Made by a program: the position numbers and the translations under genes
The notes under the pieces: generated by a model
What the model was told of the DNA's origin: nothing
Databases searched by the model: none
What the model saw: the letters and a program-made list of their open reading frames with translations, nothing else
Part shown: positions 1 to 6,087 of the stretch, in pieces
Numbering within the stretch: the first letter of the stretch is position 1
Layout of the letters: every line of letters begins with the position of its first letter
Assembly: GCA_946478675.1 (NCBI GenBank)
Contig: CAMLEF010000275.1
Location: 1 to 6,405, forward strand
Direction: 5' to 3'
DNA length: 6,405 nucleotides
From: an uncultured Flavobacteriales bacterium
GTDB lineage: Bacteria > Bacteroidota > Bacteroidia > Palsa-965

Positions 1-1078
1 CGGAATGATGATCGAGCAGCGGGATGAAACGGTTCAGGTCGTTTTCCAGTCGCGCGACGATGCGTGTGCCGCTGCGGAATTCGCCCATCATGAAATGCCG
101 GTTCATCTCGTGGATATAAATCGCCTTGAAAAGCGTGAGGTTCTCGTTTTCCGTCAGGCGGTATTTTCCCGTGCGTTTGAGGCCAACGAGCATGCGGTGT
201 ACCTCTGTGAATTCCGCCAGCGCATTGCGTTTGTTCAGCACCGCCAGCAAGCTGTTCAGCGCGCGGATGTACAGCTCCATGTAGTTGACGATGCGCTCCG
301 GCCGTTCATTGAACAATTCGACCCAGCGTTTCGCATAACGGTAGCCATTCGAAAAATCCTGCACGAAAAAATAATAACCGGTAAGCGCATAGTACAGCTG
401 CAGCTTCTCTTCGAAAACGAGCTTCGCCTCTTCGTATGCAGGAAGGTTATCGCGAAAAAACCGCTGCACTTTTTCCAGCTCGGCTTTGTTGCGGATAAAA
501 CCGTTCTGCACGTAAAACACATTCAAACGGATCGCCAGGTTCTGAAACTTGCCGACGCGATCGATATGCCGCAACACTTCCTGCGAATGACGCACGGTAT
601 CATTCACCCGCTGTTCGTGTCGTTCGGTTACCGTATGATGAATGACTTGCTTCTCGAGCTCCAGCAGCTGCGGCAATTGCGTGGAGTGCTCGTACTGCTG
701 CGCGGTGCGTTTCGCTTTTTCAATGAGGCGGATGCTGTCGTGGTAAAGGCATTTATCGTACAGCAGCTGCGCCTGCGCGATTTGCGAAGCGATAATGCGT
801 TCGGGCGAGGCGGACGAATTGCTGAAGGCCAGGCAACGCAGCAGGTAATCGTACAGGAACGCTTTCAGGTTCGGCAATTGACGGCGCGCGATCGAAGGTT
901 CGAGACGAAGCAGCTGCTGTTCATCGTACGTTTTCATTTTTTCCAGGCGATCGAATAAGCGGATAAACTTTCCTTCCCCGCCTTCCTGCCGCGAAGCCAT
1001 CAGCTTGAAAAAACGTTTGTCGCTTTTGCTCATGCGCCCGATGAGCTGGAAAAGCGGATCGGATTGTTCGTTGGGCAT
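1..1078 (-). CDS. Helical protein of unknown function, N-terminal 359 residues (3' end outside window)
   Basis: An uninterrupted minus-strand frame starts at the ATG at 1076-1078 (MPNEQSDPLFQLIGRMSKSD...) and is still open at the left edge, so the C-terminus is missing. The protein is hydrophilic, with no signal peptide or membrane segment. It reads as a string of amphipathic helices rich in Leu, Arg, Glu and Gln, for example residues 40-60 and 90-130, in the manner of TPR-like solenoids. I cannot mark individual TPR units with confidence. The motif MSKSDKRFFKL (residues 16-26), followed by F-x-R-L-F-D-R-L, resembles the N-terminus of an uncharacterised Bacteroidota family of roughly 500 residues; that is recollection and was not checked. 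It is transcribed divergently from fabH. No catalytic residues stand out, so a scaffold or interaction role is only a guess. The long plus-strand frame over 5-958 is its antisense shadow. Confidence 0.85.
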   Translation of the reverse strand, partial: MPNEQSDPLFQLIGRMSKSDKRFFKLMASRQEGGEGKFIRLFDRLEKMKTYDEQQLLRLEPSIARRQLPNLKAFLYDYLLRCLAFSNSSASPERIIASQIAQAQLLYDKCLYHDSIRLIEKAKRTAQQYEHSTQLPQLLELEKQVIHHTVTERHEQRVNDTVRHSQEVLRHIDRVGKFQNLAIRLNVFYVQNGFIRNKAELEKVQRFFRDNLPAYEEAKLVFEEKLQLYYALTGYYFFVQDFSNGYRYAKRWVELFNERPERIVNYMELYIRALNSLLAVLNKRNALAEFTEVHRMLVGLKRTGKYRLTENENLTLFKAIYIHEMNRHFMMGEFRSGTRIVARLENDLNRFIPLLDHHS

Positions 1079-1093
1079 CGTAGAATATTTAAT

Positions 1094-1125
1094 CAAATAT
1101 AACTGATTTACAAGATATTGAATAA
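1094..1125 (-). promoter_or_regulatory. Candidate promoter of the leftmost minus-strand gene
   Basis: Read on the minus strand, TATATTTG (1101-1094) matches the Bacteroidota -7 consensus TAnnTTTG exactly. At the expected place for the -33 element there is only TTA (1125-1123), with 21 bases between, instead of TTG. The -7 box lies 15 bases before the start codon, so the leader would be very short. The surrounding DNA is AT-rich, so a chance match is quite possible. Confidence 0.35.
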
Positions 1126-1190
1126 CTATATGTACAATTGAATATCGGTCATTCTTTCAAAAATGAACCCGCTTTTGCTGCCGCCGGAGC

Positions 1191-1198
1191 TAACTTTA
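1191..1198 (+). promoter_or_regulatory. Candidate -7 element for fabH
   Basis: TAACTTTA matches the Bacteroidota -7 consensus TAnnTTTG at all but the last base and lies 20 bases upstream of the fabH start. A TTTG at 1174-1177 is only 13 bases upstream of it, shorter than the usual 17-23 spacing. It is the best candidate in the 140-bp divergent region, but weak. Confidence 0.3.
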
Positions 1199-1218
1199 GA
1201 TGACTCAAAAAACCACCG

Positions 1219-2262
1219 ATGAATCTCAAAGCTGCGATTACCGGCGTTTCCTGCTGGCTTCCCGAAGACAAACTGACGAATGCCGACATCGAAAAGATGG
1301 TCGACACCACGAACGAATGGATCCTTTCACGCAGCGGCGTCATGGAGCGTCGCATTCTTCGCGATCCCGATAAAGGTTCGGCTTACATGGGCGCGCAGGC
1401 CGCACTGAAGCTTCTCAGGGAAAAAAACATCGACCCGATGACGATTGACCTGGTCATCGTTTCGACAGCCACCCCGGACCACCAGTTCCCGGCGACTGCG
1501 AATATCGTTTCCGACATGATCGGCGCGAAAGCCGCCTGGGGCTTCGATCTCCTGGGCGCCTGTTCCGGTTTTATCTATGCGCTCAACACCGGCCGGCAAT
1601 TCATCGAGACCGGCGCGCATAAGCGTGTGCTGGTGATCGGCACCGATAAAATGTCGAGCATCGTGGATTACACCGACCGCCGCACGTGCATTCTCTTCGG
1701 TGATGGCGCAGGCGTTGCGCTGCTCGAACCGGACAACAGCGGCGTAGGCATCCTCGACGCGCGCATGTATTCCGACGGCTCCGGGAAGAACCATCTGTAC
1801 CAGCTGGCAGGCGGCAGCTTTCGCCCGGCTTCGGAAGAAACGGTTCGTCTCCGCCAGCATTACATCTCGATGAACGGGCAGGCGGTTTTCAAAATTGCCG
1901 TCGAAAAAATGGCGGACGTTGCGGAAGAGATGATGGTGCGCAACCATCTTTCTGCCGACGACATTGCATTCCTCGTTCCGCACCAGGCGAACAAACGCAT
2001 CATCGAAGCGACGGCGAACCGCATGGGCGTGGGCAGCGAAAAGGTGATGCTGAATATTCAGAAATACGGCAATACGACGACGGCTACGCTTCCGATCTGT
2101 CTTACGGAATGGCAGGACCAGCTGCACCGCGGCGACAACATTATCCTGACGACGTTCGGCGCGGGCTTTACGTGGGGCGGGATGTATGTGAAGTGGGCTT
2201 ACGATACGCCGGTGAAGAAAGCGGTCGGCAATGAAAATGCGGCTGCGGCAGTAACGGCGTAA
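1219..2262 (+). CDS. fabH: 3-oxoacyl-ACP synthase III (FabH, KAS III)
   Basis: This 347-residue enzyme starts fatty-acid chains in the cytoplasm by condensing acetyl-CoA (or a branched short acyl-CoA) with malonyl-ACP. It has the thiolase-fold KAS III layout. TNEWILSRSG (31-40) is the usual N-terminal signature. The nucleophile Cys115 lies in GACSGF, His255 in VPHQAN and Asn285 in YGNTTT, giving the complete Cys-His-Asn triad of FabH rather than the Cys-His-His of FabB/FabF. FGDGAG (160-165) and the terminal FGAGFTWGGM are also conserved. The start MNLKAAITG aligns with the family N-terminus; an ATG at 1200 is out of frame. About 18 residues after KWAYD, ending in an Ala-rich AAAAVTA, extend beyond the usual end. 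It stands alone here, without rpmF, plsX or acpP beside it, so it may be a second copy or simply an unlinked gene. Confidence 0.95.
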   Translation: MNLKAAITGVSCWLPEDKLTNADIEKMVDTTNEWILSRSGVMERRILRDPDKGSAYMGAQAALKLLREKNIDPMTIDLVIVSTATPDHQFPATANIVSDMIGAKAAWGFDLLGACSGFIYALNTGRQFIETGAHKRVLVIGTDKMSSIVDYTDRRTCILFGDGAGVALLEPDNSGVGILDARMYSDGSGKNHLYQLAGGSFRPASEETVRLRQHYISMNGQAVFKIAVEKMADVAEEMMVRNHLSADDIAFLVPHQANKRIIEATANRMGVGSEKVMLNIQKYGNTTTATLPICLTEWQDQLHRGDNIILTTFGAGFTWGGMYVKWAYDTPVKKAVGNENAAAAVTA

Positions 2263-2279
2263 CGTTCGTGCTGCGGAAG

Positions 2280-2329
2280 AAAAAAGTAAACCTCGAAGGT
2301 TTTGGAAACCTTCGAGGTTTACTTTTTTT
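2280..2329. terminator. Bidirectional intrinsic terminator between fabH and the hydrolase gene
   Basis: A perfect inverted repeat pairs 2281-2302 with 2306-2327 (22 bp, extendable to 2280/2328), with a TGG loop at 2303-2305. The plus strand ends in seven T, then A and four more T. The minus strand ends in TTTACTTTTTT. It begins 18 bases after the fabH stop and ends about 11 bases before the stop of the converging gene, so it can serve both transcripts. Confidence 0.93.
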
Positions 2330-2339
2330 ATTTTCTGTT

Positions 2340-2966
2340 CTAAAAAAGTCGATTCAGCACAGCAGCATCAATCTCATGCTTCCCCTCAAACCGCAGATGC
2401 CGGAATCCCGGCGATAACGCCTGCATCGCTTCGAGCTGCTGCTGTTCCTGTTCGGGAGAAATAAATTTATCATCGGAAGCCGTCACGACCGTCAGCGAAA
2501 TATTTTCCGGAAGACCGTTCGGCGGCAGATCCGGCGGAAAAAATCCGCAGAACAGGACCAGCTCGTCGATCTTCGTTTTTCCCATTGCGGCCCAGCGGCT
2601 GACGGTAGCGGCGCCCTGCGAAAAGCCGAGCACCGAAACTTTTACCGGAGCACCAATTTCTTTCAGCACCGCTTCTGCCGTTTTATCGAGGAAAGAAACG
2701 TAATCGCGGATATCATCTTCCCGATCGACTTTCGTCATCCACGAAGCGACGACTTTCTCCGCAGCGCCTCTCGCATAAAAACGATGCAAACCTTCCGGGG
2801 CGATGAGCAGCAAACCTTCACGTTCAAGACTGCGGAAGCTTTCGAGAAATTCATCCGCGAGCTGCGCGTAACCGTGGCAAACGAAAACCACCTGCTTTAC
2901 GCCGTGAAATTCGCCGAGTGAAAAATAGCGCGCGGTCTTTTCGACGATGAGCTGATGCTGTTTCAT
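2340..2966 (-). CDS. Alpha/beta-hydrolase, phospholipase/carboxylesterase-like
   Basis: A 208-residue cytoplasmic serine hydrolase of the small esterase type (abhydrolase_2/dienelactone-hydrolase-like). The strand-turn HGY (31-33), after the hydrophobic VVFVC, would form the oxyanion side. The nucleophile elbow is GFSQG with Ser116. An acid in ASDDKFI (Asp165 or, more likely, Asp166) and His197 in FEGKHEID complete the triad. The segment LIAPEGLHRFY (54-64) is typical of a Bacteroidota esterase family as I remember it. No signal peptide is present. The start MKQHQLIV is chosen because its ATG overlaps the stop of the upstream gene (ATGA, 2963-2966) and an A-rich leader precedes it. Extending further upstream gives only Arg-rich out-of-frame translation of the neighbour. 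The natural substrate is unknown; an acyl ester or lysophospholipid would suit the fold. Confidence 0.88.
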   Translation of the reverse strand: MKQHQLIVEKTARYFSLGEFHGVKQVVFVCHGYAQLADEFLESFRSLEREGLLLIAPEGLHRFYARGAAEKVVASWMTKVDREDDIRDYVSFLDKTAEAVLKEIGAPVKVSVLGFSQGAATVSRWAAMGKTKIDELVLFCGFFPPDLPPNGLPENISLTVVTASDDKFISPEQEQQQLEAMQALSPGFRHLRFEGKHEIDAAVLNRLF

Positions 2967-4195
2967 TTTTTCTTCTTTGCATCGGTATTGCCGCCGGCCT
3001 GCTGGTTGTCGGGCGCTTCTGCGGATTCGGCTTCGTCTTCCATCGGCAAATGATGCGCGCCGAGGATCGCCAGCACGGGACGCGTGTTGTAAATGCCGCG
3101 GTTGAATTTGTTGCAGAGAATGATCACGGTAACGTCGTCGGAAAGTCCGCGGTAGAACGTGGTCGTGTAACCGTGCCACCAGCCGTTGTGGAAGACTGCC
3201 GTCGCGCCGTCGTCGAAAGTGATCGTGCGCCAGCCGAAGCCGTAATTCCACGGACGCTTTCCATTGAGCTCGGGGCTCTGGCCGGTGAAGGCTTCTTTCA
3301 GCGTTTGCGGTTTCAGGATCGTGCCATTGTGCAGCGCGCGGTCCCAGAGAAAAAGATCGCCGACCGAAGCGTACACGCCTTTATCGCCCGTTACGCCGTC
3401 GAGGAAATTGTCTTCCCACCAGCGCCATTTTCCGAAATAGCCTTTCGTTTTTTCATCGTGCTGTTTTCCATCCGTCGCGATCCACGTGTGCTTCATGCCG
3501 ACGGGCGAAAAAATATGCTGCTGCATGAAAGCGGCAAACGGCTGCTTCGAGATCTGCTCGACTACCGCAGCGAGCACCACGTAACCGGTATTGCTGTAAT
3601 CGAATTTCTCACCGGGCTGGCGGCAGGCGCAGACATTGAGGCTGTCCATCAACGCGAGCGCTTCCATGTTGGTGAACGTTTGCGGCTCGTCGAGCTTGCG
3701 GTCGCGGAAATAATTGTCGCAGATGTTCGTGTATTTGTCGAGGCCGCCGCGGTGCGTAAGCAAATGCCGGATCGTAACGCCGTGCCAGCGGAAACCGGGA
3801 ATGTATTTGCTGACGGTATCGTCGTAATTCAGCTTTCCTTCCTGGTGCAGCAGCATGATCGCCGCCGCAGTAAATTGTTTCGAAACCGACGCGAGCTGGA
3901 ACGCGCAATCGATGTTCAGCGAATCACGACGCTCGTGGTCTTTCCAGCCGAATGCTTTTTTATACAGAACGACACCGTGCTGCGCTACGAGCACGCAACC
4001 GCTGAACGTGCCGTCGATAAAACGATGGCTGAAAAACGTATCGAGCTGTTCCTGCTTGATCTTGCCGTTGATCATGTTGTAGATGATCGGCACGCTGTCC
4101 ACCGCAACGAGTTTCGGTTGTGTCTGCGGATGGACTTCCTCTTTGCAGGAAGGCACGAGGAAAAGAAAAGGCAACAGGAGCAGTAACAGTCGCAT
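2963..4195 (-). CDS. Class C beta-lactamase-fold serine hydrolase lipoprotein
   Basis: A 410-residue lipoprotein of the serine beta-lactamase/DD-peptidase/esterase superfamily (Pfam Beta-lactamase, class C-like). The signal peptide MRLLLLLLPFLFLVPS ends at lipobox Cys17, followed by Lys-Glu-Glu. That matches the K-(D/E)2 lipoprotein export signal described in Capnocytophaga, so surface display is possible (inference). The active site shows S103-V-S-K106 (SxxK), Y200-S-N202 (YxN) and H336-N-G338 in place of KTG, as in many esterase/peptidase members. LLTHRGGL (145-152) is a family hallmark. The tail after about residue 385 is acidic, low-complexity and ends in KKKK. It overlaps the esterase gene by ATGA. 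Substrate prediction is not possible: D-amino-acid peptides or esters are likelier than antibiotics. The ATG at 4193-4195 is chosen because it begins the signal peptide. Confidence 0.9.
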   Translation of the reverse strand: MRLLLLLLPFLFLVPSCKEEVHPQTQPKLVAVDSVPIIYNMINGKIKQEQLDTFFSHRFIDGTFSGCVLVAQHGVVLYKKAFGWKDHERRDSLNIDCAFQLASVSKQFTAAAIMLLHQEGKLNYDDTVSKYIPGFRWHGVTIRHLLTHRGGLDKYTNICDNYFRDRKLDEPQTFTNMEALALMDSLNVCACRQPGEKFDYSNTGYVVLAAVVEQISKQPFAAFMQQHIFSPVGMKHTWIATDGKQHDEKTKGYFGKWRWWEDNFLDGVTGDKGVYASVGDLFLWDRALHNGTILKPQTLKEAFTGQSPELNGKRPWNYGFGWRTITFDDGATAVFHNGWWHGYTTTFYRGLSDDVTVIILCNKFNRGIYNTRPVLAILGAHHLPMEDEAESAEAPDNQQAGGNTDAKKKK

Positions 4196-4231
4196 GAAAA
4201 AAAATCCCCCGCAAAAATGCGGAGGATTTTT
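4196..4231 (-). terminator. Intrinsic terminator of the coiled-coil lipoprotein gene, abutting the next start codon
   Basis: On the minus strand 4231-4219 pairs with 4212-4200 (GC-rich core, one A-C mismatch at 4223/4208). The loop is a run of U with a possible extra A-U closing pair. Eight T follow (4204-4197), then C and the ATG of the beta-lactamase-like gene. The hairpin begins 26 bases after the lipoprotein stop codon. Its position over the ribosome-binding region of the next gene suggests it may also dampen that gene. Confidence 0.8.
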
Positions 4232-4257
4232 CACGGGAAGTGTTAATAAACTCCCGA

Positions 4258-5115
4258 TTATTCCACAACGATCACGCAATACTTGGAAACGCTCCAGAAT
4301 TGGTTCGGATCGGTGATGATGATCTTGTTGACTTTGCCTTCGGGGCCGTCGGTCTTCCAGGAACCAGCCGGGTGCGTGGTCACGAGCTTGGCTTTCTTGT
4401 AATCACTTCCCAGCGCGATCTCGGTCGTTTGCGTGATGTCGATCTTGGTGAAGTAATTCGTATTCATGTCCTGGCTCAGCTTCGACGATTTGCCGAGGCC
4501 GATGAAGCCGCCTTCTTTCGTCAGCACGCCCATTTTCGTGAGCTCTTTCGAAGTGCCGAATGCATAATAAGCGGTGTTGAGCTGCGTCGTTTTCGCGTCC
4601 GACTCGGCCTGCGTTTCCTGGTAGTTCATGGAAAGGTTGCTGAGCTCGAGGTTCATCGACTGCAGCTGGTCTTTCAGCTCGGTGATCTCCTGCTCGCGTT
4701 CGGCGATCTGCTTCTGCAGCGTGTTCACCGTTTCTTCGAGCGAAGCGATTTTCAGGTCCGACTGCTTCAGGTTTTTGCGGGCAGCTGCGAGACGCTGTTT
4801 GTTTTTGATCATCAGGTCGTAGATCGACTGGATATCGGAAGTGATCTTTTCCTTGCGGCCCATGACGTCGCCGCCGGCCGTATCCTTGCTGATGATTTTT
4901 TCTTTCTCTTTAATCTCGTCGAGGTTCGACTGAATATCGTTGAAAGCGCGCAGGAACGAATCGAGTGCAGCGGCCTGCTGCTCGTTCATGCCCGTGAGCT
5001 TATCATTGACATTATTAAGACTGTCCTTAACAGGATCTTTTTCCGGCTGGTCGTTCTTGCAGCTGCTAACCCACAGCGAGGGAACGATCAGGAGAAGGAA
5101 CGCTAGCTTTTTCAT
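4258..5115 (-). CDS. Coiled-coil outer-membrane lipoprotein with conserved C-terminal module
   Basis: A 285-residue lipoprotein of unknown function. The signal peptide (MKKLAFLLLIVPSLWVSS) ends at lipobox Cys19, followed by K-N-D, only partly like the export signal of the neighbouring lipoprotein. Residues about 40-172 are strongly heptad-like (EETVNTLQKQIAEREQEI...), rich in Lys, Glu, Gln and Leu: a long coiled coil, presumably periplasmic or surface. From about 176 to the end there is a compact, non-coiled domain. It opens with AYYAFGTSKEL and GGFIGLGKSSKLS and includes YFTKIDI and ATTHP-like features (TTHPAGSW). I recall this module as widespread in Bacteroidota; some database entries name relatives Cbp1-like collagen-binding adhesins, a label I would not transfer without a search. 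The start follows an own promoter, and the gene ends in its own terminator, so it looks monocistronic. Confidence 0.85.
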   Translation of the reverse strand: MKKLAFLLLIVPSLWVSSCKNDQPEKDPVKDSLNNVNDKLTGMNEQQAAALDSFLRAFNDIQSNLDEIKEKEKIISKDTAGGDVMGRKEKITSDIQSIYDLMIKNKQRLAAARKNLKQSDLKIASLEETVNTLQKQIAEREQEITELKDQLQSMNLELSNLSMNYQETQAESDAKTTQLNTAYYAFGTSKELTKMGVLTKEGGFIGLGKSSKLSQDMNTNYFTKIDITQTTEIALGSDYKKAKLVTTHPAGSWKTDGPEGKVNKIIITDPNQFWSVSKYCVIVVE

Positions 5116-5138
5116 ATATCGTTTGGTTTGTATTTAGG

Positions 5139-5318
5139 TCAAAGGTATAGTAAAGTAAGCTTGTGTTTCAACGGCTTATAGCCCGGCCGTTTCCGGAAAA
5201 AACCGAAACCCAGCAAAATCAAGGGCTCCAGCAGATGCCCGATCCGACAACTCATCGAAAAACGGGTTGGAACGATCGGGGAAGAAAAACAAAGGATCGG
5301 CGAAAGCGAGCAAAGCAT
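5139..5318 (-). other. Doubtful small ORF with a hydrophobic, membrane-like C-terminal half
   Basis: A minus-strand frame of 59 codons runs from ATG 5318-5316 to a TGA at 5141-5139; an internal ATG at 5255 would give 38 residues. The C-terminal half reads HLLEPLILLGFGFFRKRPGY, a short hydrophobic stretch followed by a basic patch, the look of a one-pass membrane peptide with the positive end inside. Against it, the first 25 residues (MLCSLSPILCFSSP...) are unremarkable. The stop overlaps the -7 box of the next gene, there is no clear start signal, and codon use is not clearly that of the neighbours. It may be a small gene, the end of a broken one, or chance. Confidence 0.2.
5140..5171 (-). 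promoter_or_regulatory. Promoter of the coiled-coil lipoprotein gene
   Basis: On the minus strand TTG (5171-5169), a 21-base spacer and TACCTTTG (5147-5140) match the Bacteroidota pattern TTG-N17-23-TAnnTTTG. The -7 box lies 24 bases before the ATG at 5115, leaving a short A-rich leader (CAAACCAAACGATAT) without a Shine-Dalgarno sequence. This is the best promoter match in the window. Confidence 0.6.
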
Positions 5319-5398
5319 CTAAAAATCCGTAGAATTTGCTCAACAAGCGGTCAAAGTTCCACGAAATGGCGCGGTGCGTCAGATGCTGTTGCGTCGGT
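5172..5398. other. Intergenic stretch without a convincing gene
   Basis: Between the repeat-protein stop and the lipoprotein promoter I see no tRNA, no terminator with a T-run, and no conserved RNA. On the minus strand one frame stays open from about 5424 to the TAA at 5178-5176 but contains no ATG or GTG. It translates to a Phe-rich stretch including SKFYGFLDALLAFADPLFFF. A second frame holds the small ORF described separately. Both could be pieces of a decayed gene. Confidence 0.5.
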
Positions 5399-6001
5399 TC
5401 ATTGCGGGCCGAATGCTTTCTTTACATGCGCATACGCTCTTTTGAGTTCCTTTTTGCGCGCTTCGATATCGGCAGCCGCCACTTTTTTCGCTGCGGCACG
5501 TTCGGCTTTCAGCTTCGCGATGCGATCGGAAAATTCTTTCTTGCGTTTTTCGAATTCATCTTTCGCTTCCATCATGCCGAGATGATAATGCAGCTGCAGC
5601 ACTTCGAGCTTCATGCGGAACAGTTCGAGCTCATGACGGATCGCCTCGTCGGCTGCGGTAAGGCGCGGCAATTCCTGCAGGCGCTTTTCAAAACGGTTGA
5701 TCGCGGCAACGATCTTTTTCTTTTGCGCGTCGAAAGCATCTTTGGTTTCCGCTTTGCCCAACGCGAGCTGTACCTGTAAATGCTCCACGTCGGCTTTGAA
5801 CTCGTCGATGTACGGATGAACGCGCGCGATGTTCGTCTTTGCTTTCTGAACAACCTTTTTGAAATCGGTCTTCAGCTCTTCGAATTTGTCTTTTGCTTCG
5901 GCTTTACCGAGCGCCAGCTTCACCTGGAATTGCTCGAGCCCGTTGGTTGCTTTTTTCAGCGCGTCGATGAGTGCGTCGCCTGCTTGTTTCGTTGCGGCCA
6001 T
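5399..6001 (-). CDS. Helical protein with a threefold internal repeat, unknown function
   Basis: A 200-residue, highly charged (Lys, Glu, Ala-rich) cytoplasmic protein without signal peptide or membrane segment. A repeat of about 30 residues occurs three times with core [LHY]-x-LG-[KM]-x-E-[AT]-KD-x-F. The copies are LALGKAEAKDKF (29-40), LALGKAETKDAF (79-90) and YHLGMMEAKDEF (139-150), spaced 50 and 60 residues apart. The whole chain should be long helices forming a coiled-coil or helical bundle. The start MAATKQAGDAL (ATG at 5999-6001) is chosen over a 21-residue upstream extension because it follows an A-rich leader and because the extension (MRHRAWCVVVS...) does not look like the rest. 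It lies 86 bases downstream of dinB on the same strand, with no terminator seen between them, so cotranscription is possible. I do not recognise the family; a membrane-, DNA- or self-associating structural protein would fit equally well. Confidence 0.8.
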   Translation of the reverse strand: MAATKQAGDALIDALKKATNGLEQFQVKLALGKAEAKDKFEELKTDFKKVVQKAKTNIARVHPYIDEFKADVEHLQVQLALGKAETKDAFDAQKKKIVAAINRFEKRLQELPRLTAADEAIRHELELFRMKLEVLQLHYHLGMMEAKDEFEKRKKEFSDRIAKLKAERAAAKKVAAADIEARKKELKRAYAHVKKAFGPQ

Positions 6002-6087
6002 GATGTGGTTTGTTTTTGGTTGAGGCAAATTTGAAACAACCACACACCACGCGCGATGACGCACGACGGCCGGCCGAATGATCTTTA

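Noticed and set aside
5..958. 317-codon plus-strand open frame
   Set aside because: It lies fully antisense to the leftmost minus-strand gene, whose frame is open to the window edge and has coherent helical composition and a conserved-looking N-terminus. The plus frame has no recognisable domain.
1327..2127. 266-codon minus-strand open frame within fabH
   Set aside because: fabH on the other strand has every catalytic motif; the antisense frame is an Arg/His/Ala-rich product of its codon bias.
2967..3251. 95-residue N-terminal extension of the esterase
   Set aside because: It is an Arg-rich out-of-frame reading of the upstream gene; the ATGA overlap gives a natural start at 2966.
3050..4186. 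378-codon plus-strand open frame
   Set aside because: Antisense to the beta-lactamase-like gene, which has SxxK, YxN and HxG motifs and a lipoprotein signal; the plus frame shows no domain.
4196..4279. N-terminal extension of the beta-lactamase-like protein from a TTG at 4279
   Set aside because: It would place 28 residues before a clear lipoprotein signal peptide, overlap the upstream stop codon and translate through the terminator hairpin.
4240..5106. 288-codon plus-strand open frame
   Set aside because: Antisense to the coiled-coil lipoprotein gene, which has a signal peptide, promoter and terminator of its own.
5189..5209. Hairpin with a GTTTC/GAAAC stem and A/T loop
   Set aside because: The stem has a bulge and no T-run follows on either strand, so it is not supported as a terminator or RNA element.
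5163..5585. 140-codon plus-strand frame spanning the intergenic stretch
   Set aside because: Its second half is antisense to the repeat-protein gene and its first half is a low-complexity Lys/Arg/Gln mixture with no start signal or domain.
6026..6033. CAAATTTG as a -7 element for the repeat-protein gene
   Set aside because: The first base breaks the TAnnTTTG consensus, no TTG is found 17-23 bases upstream, and the match may simply reflect its own palindromic A/T run.
6067..6076. CGGCCGGCCG palindrome between dinB and the repeat-protein gene
   Set aside because: A short GC-rich palindrome that also forms a rare-cutter site; no T-run, no second copy and no known operator match.
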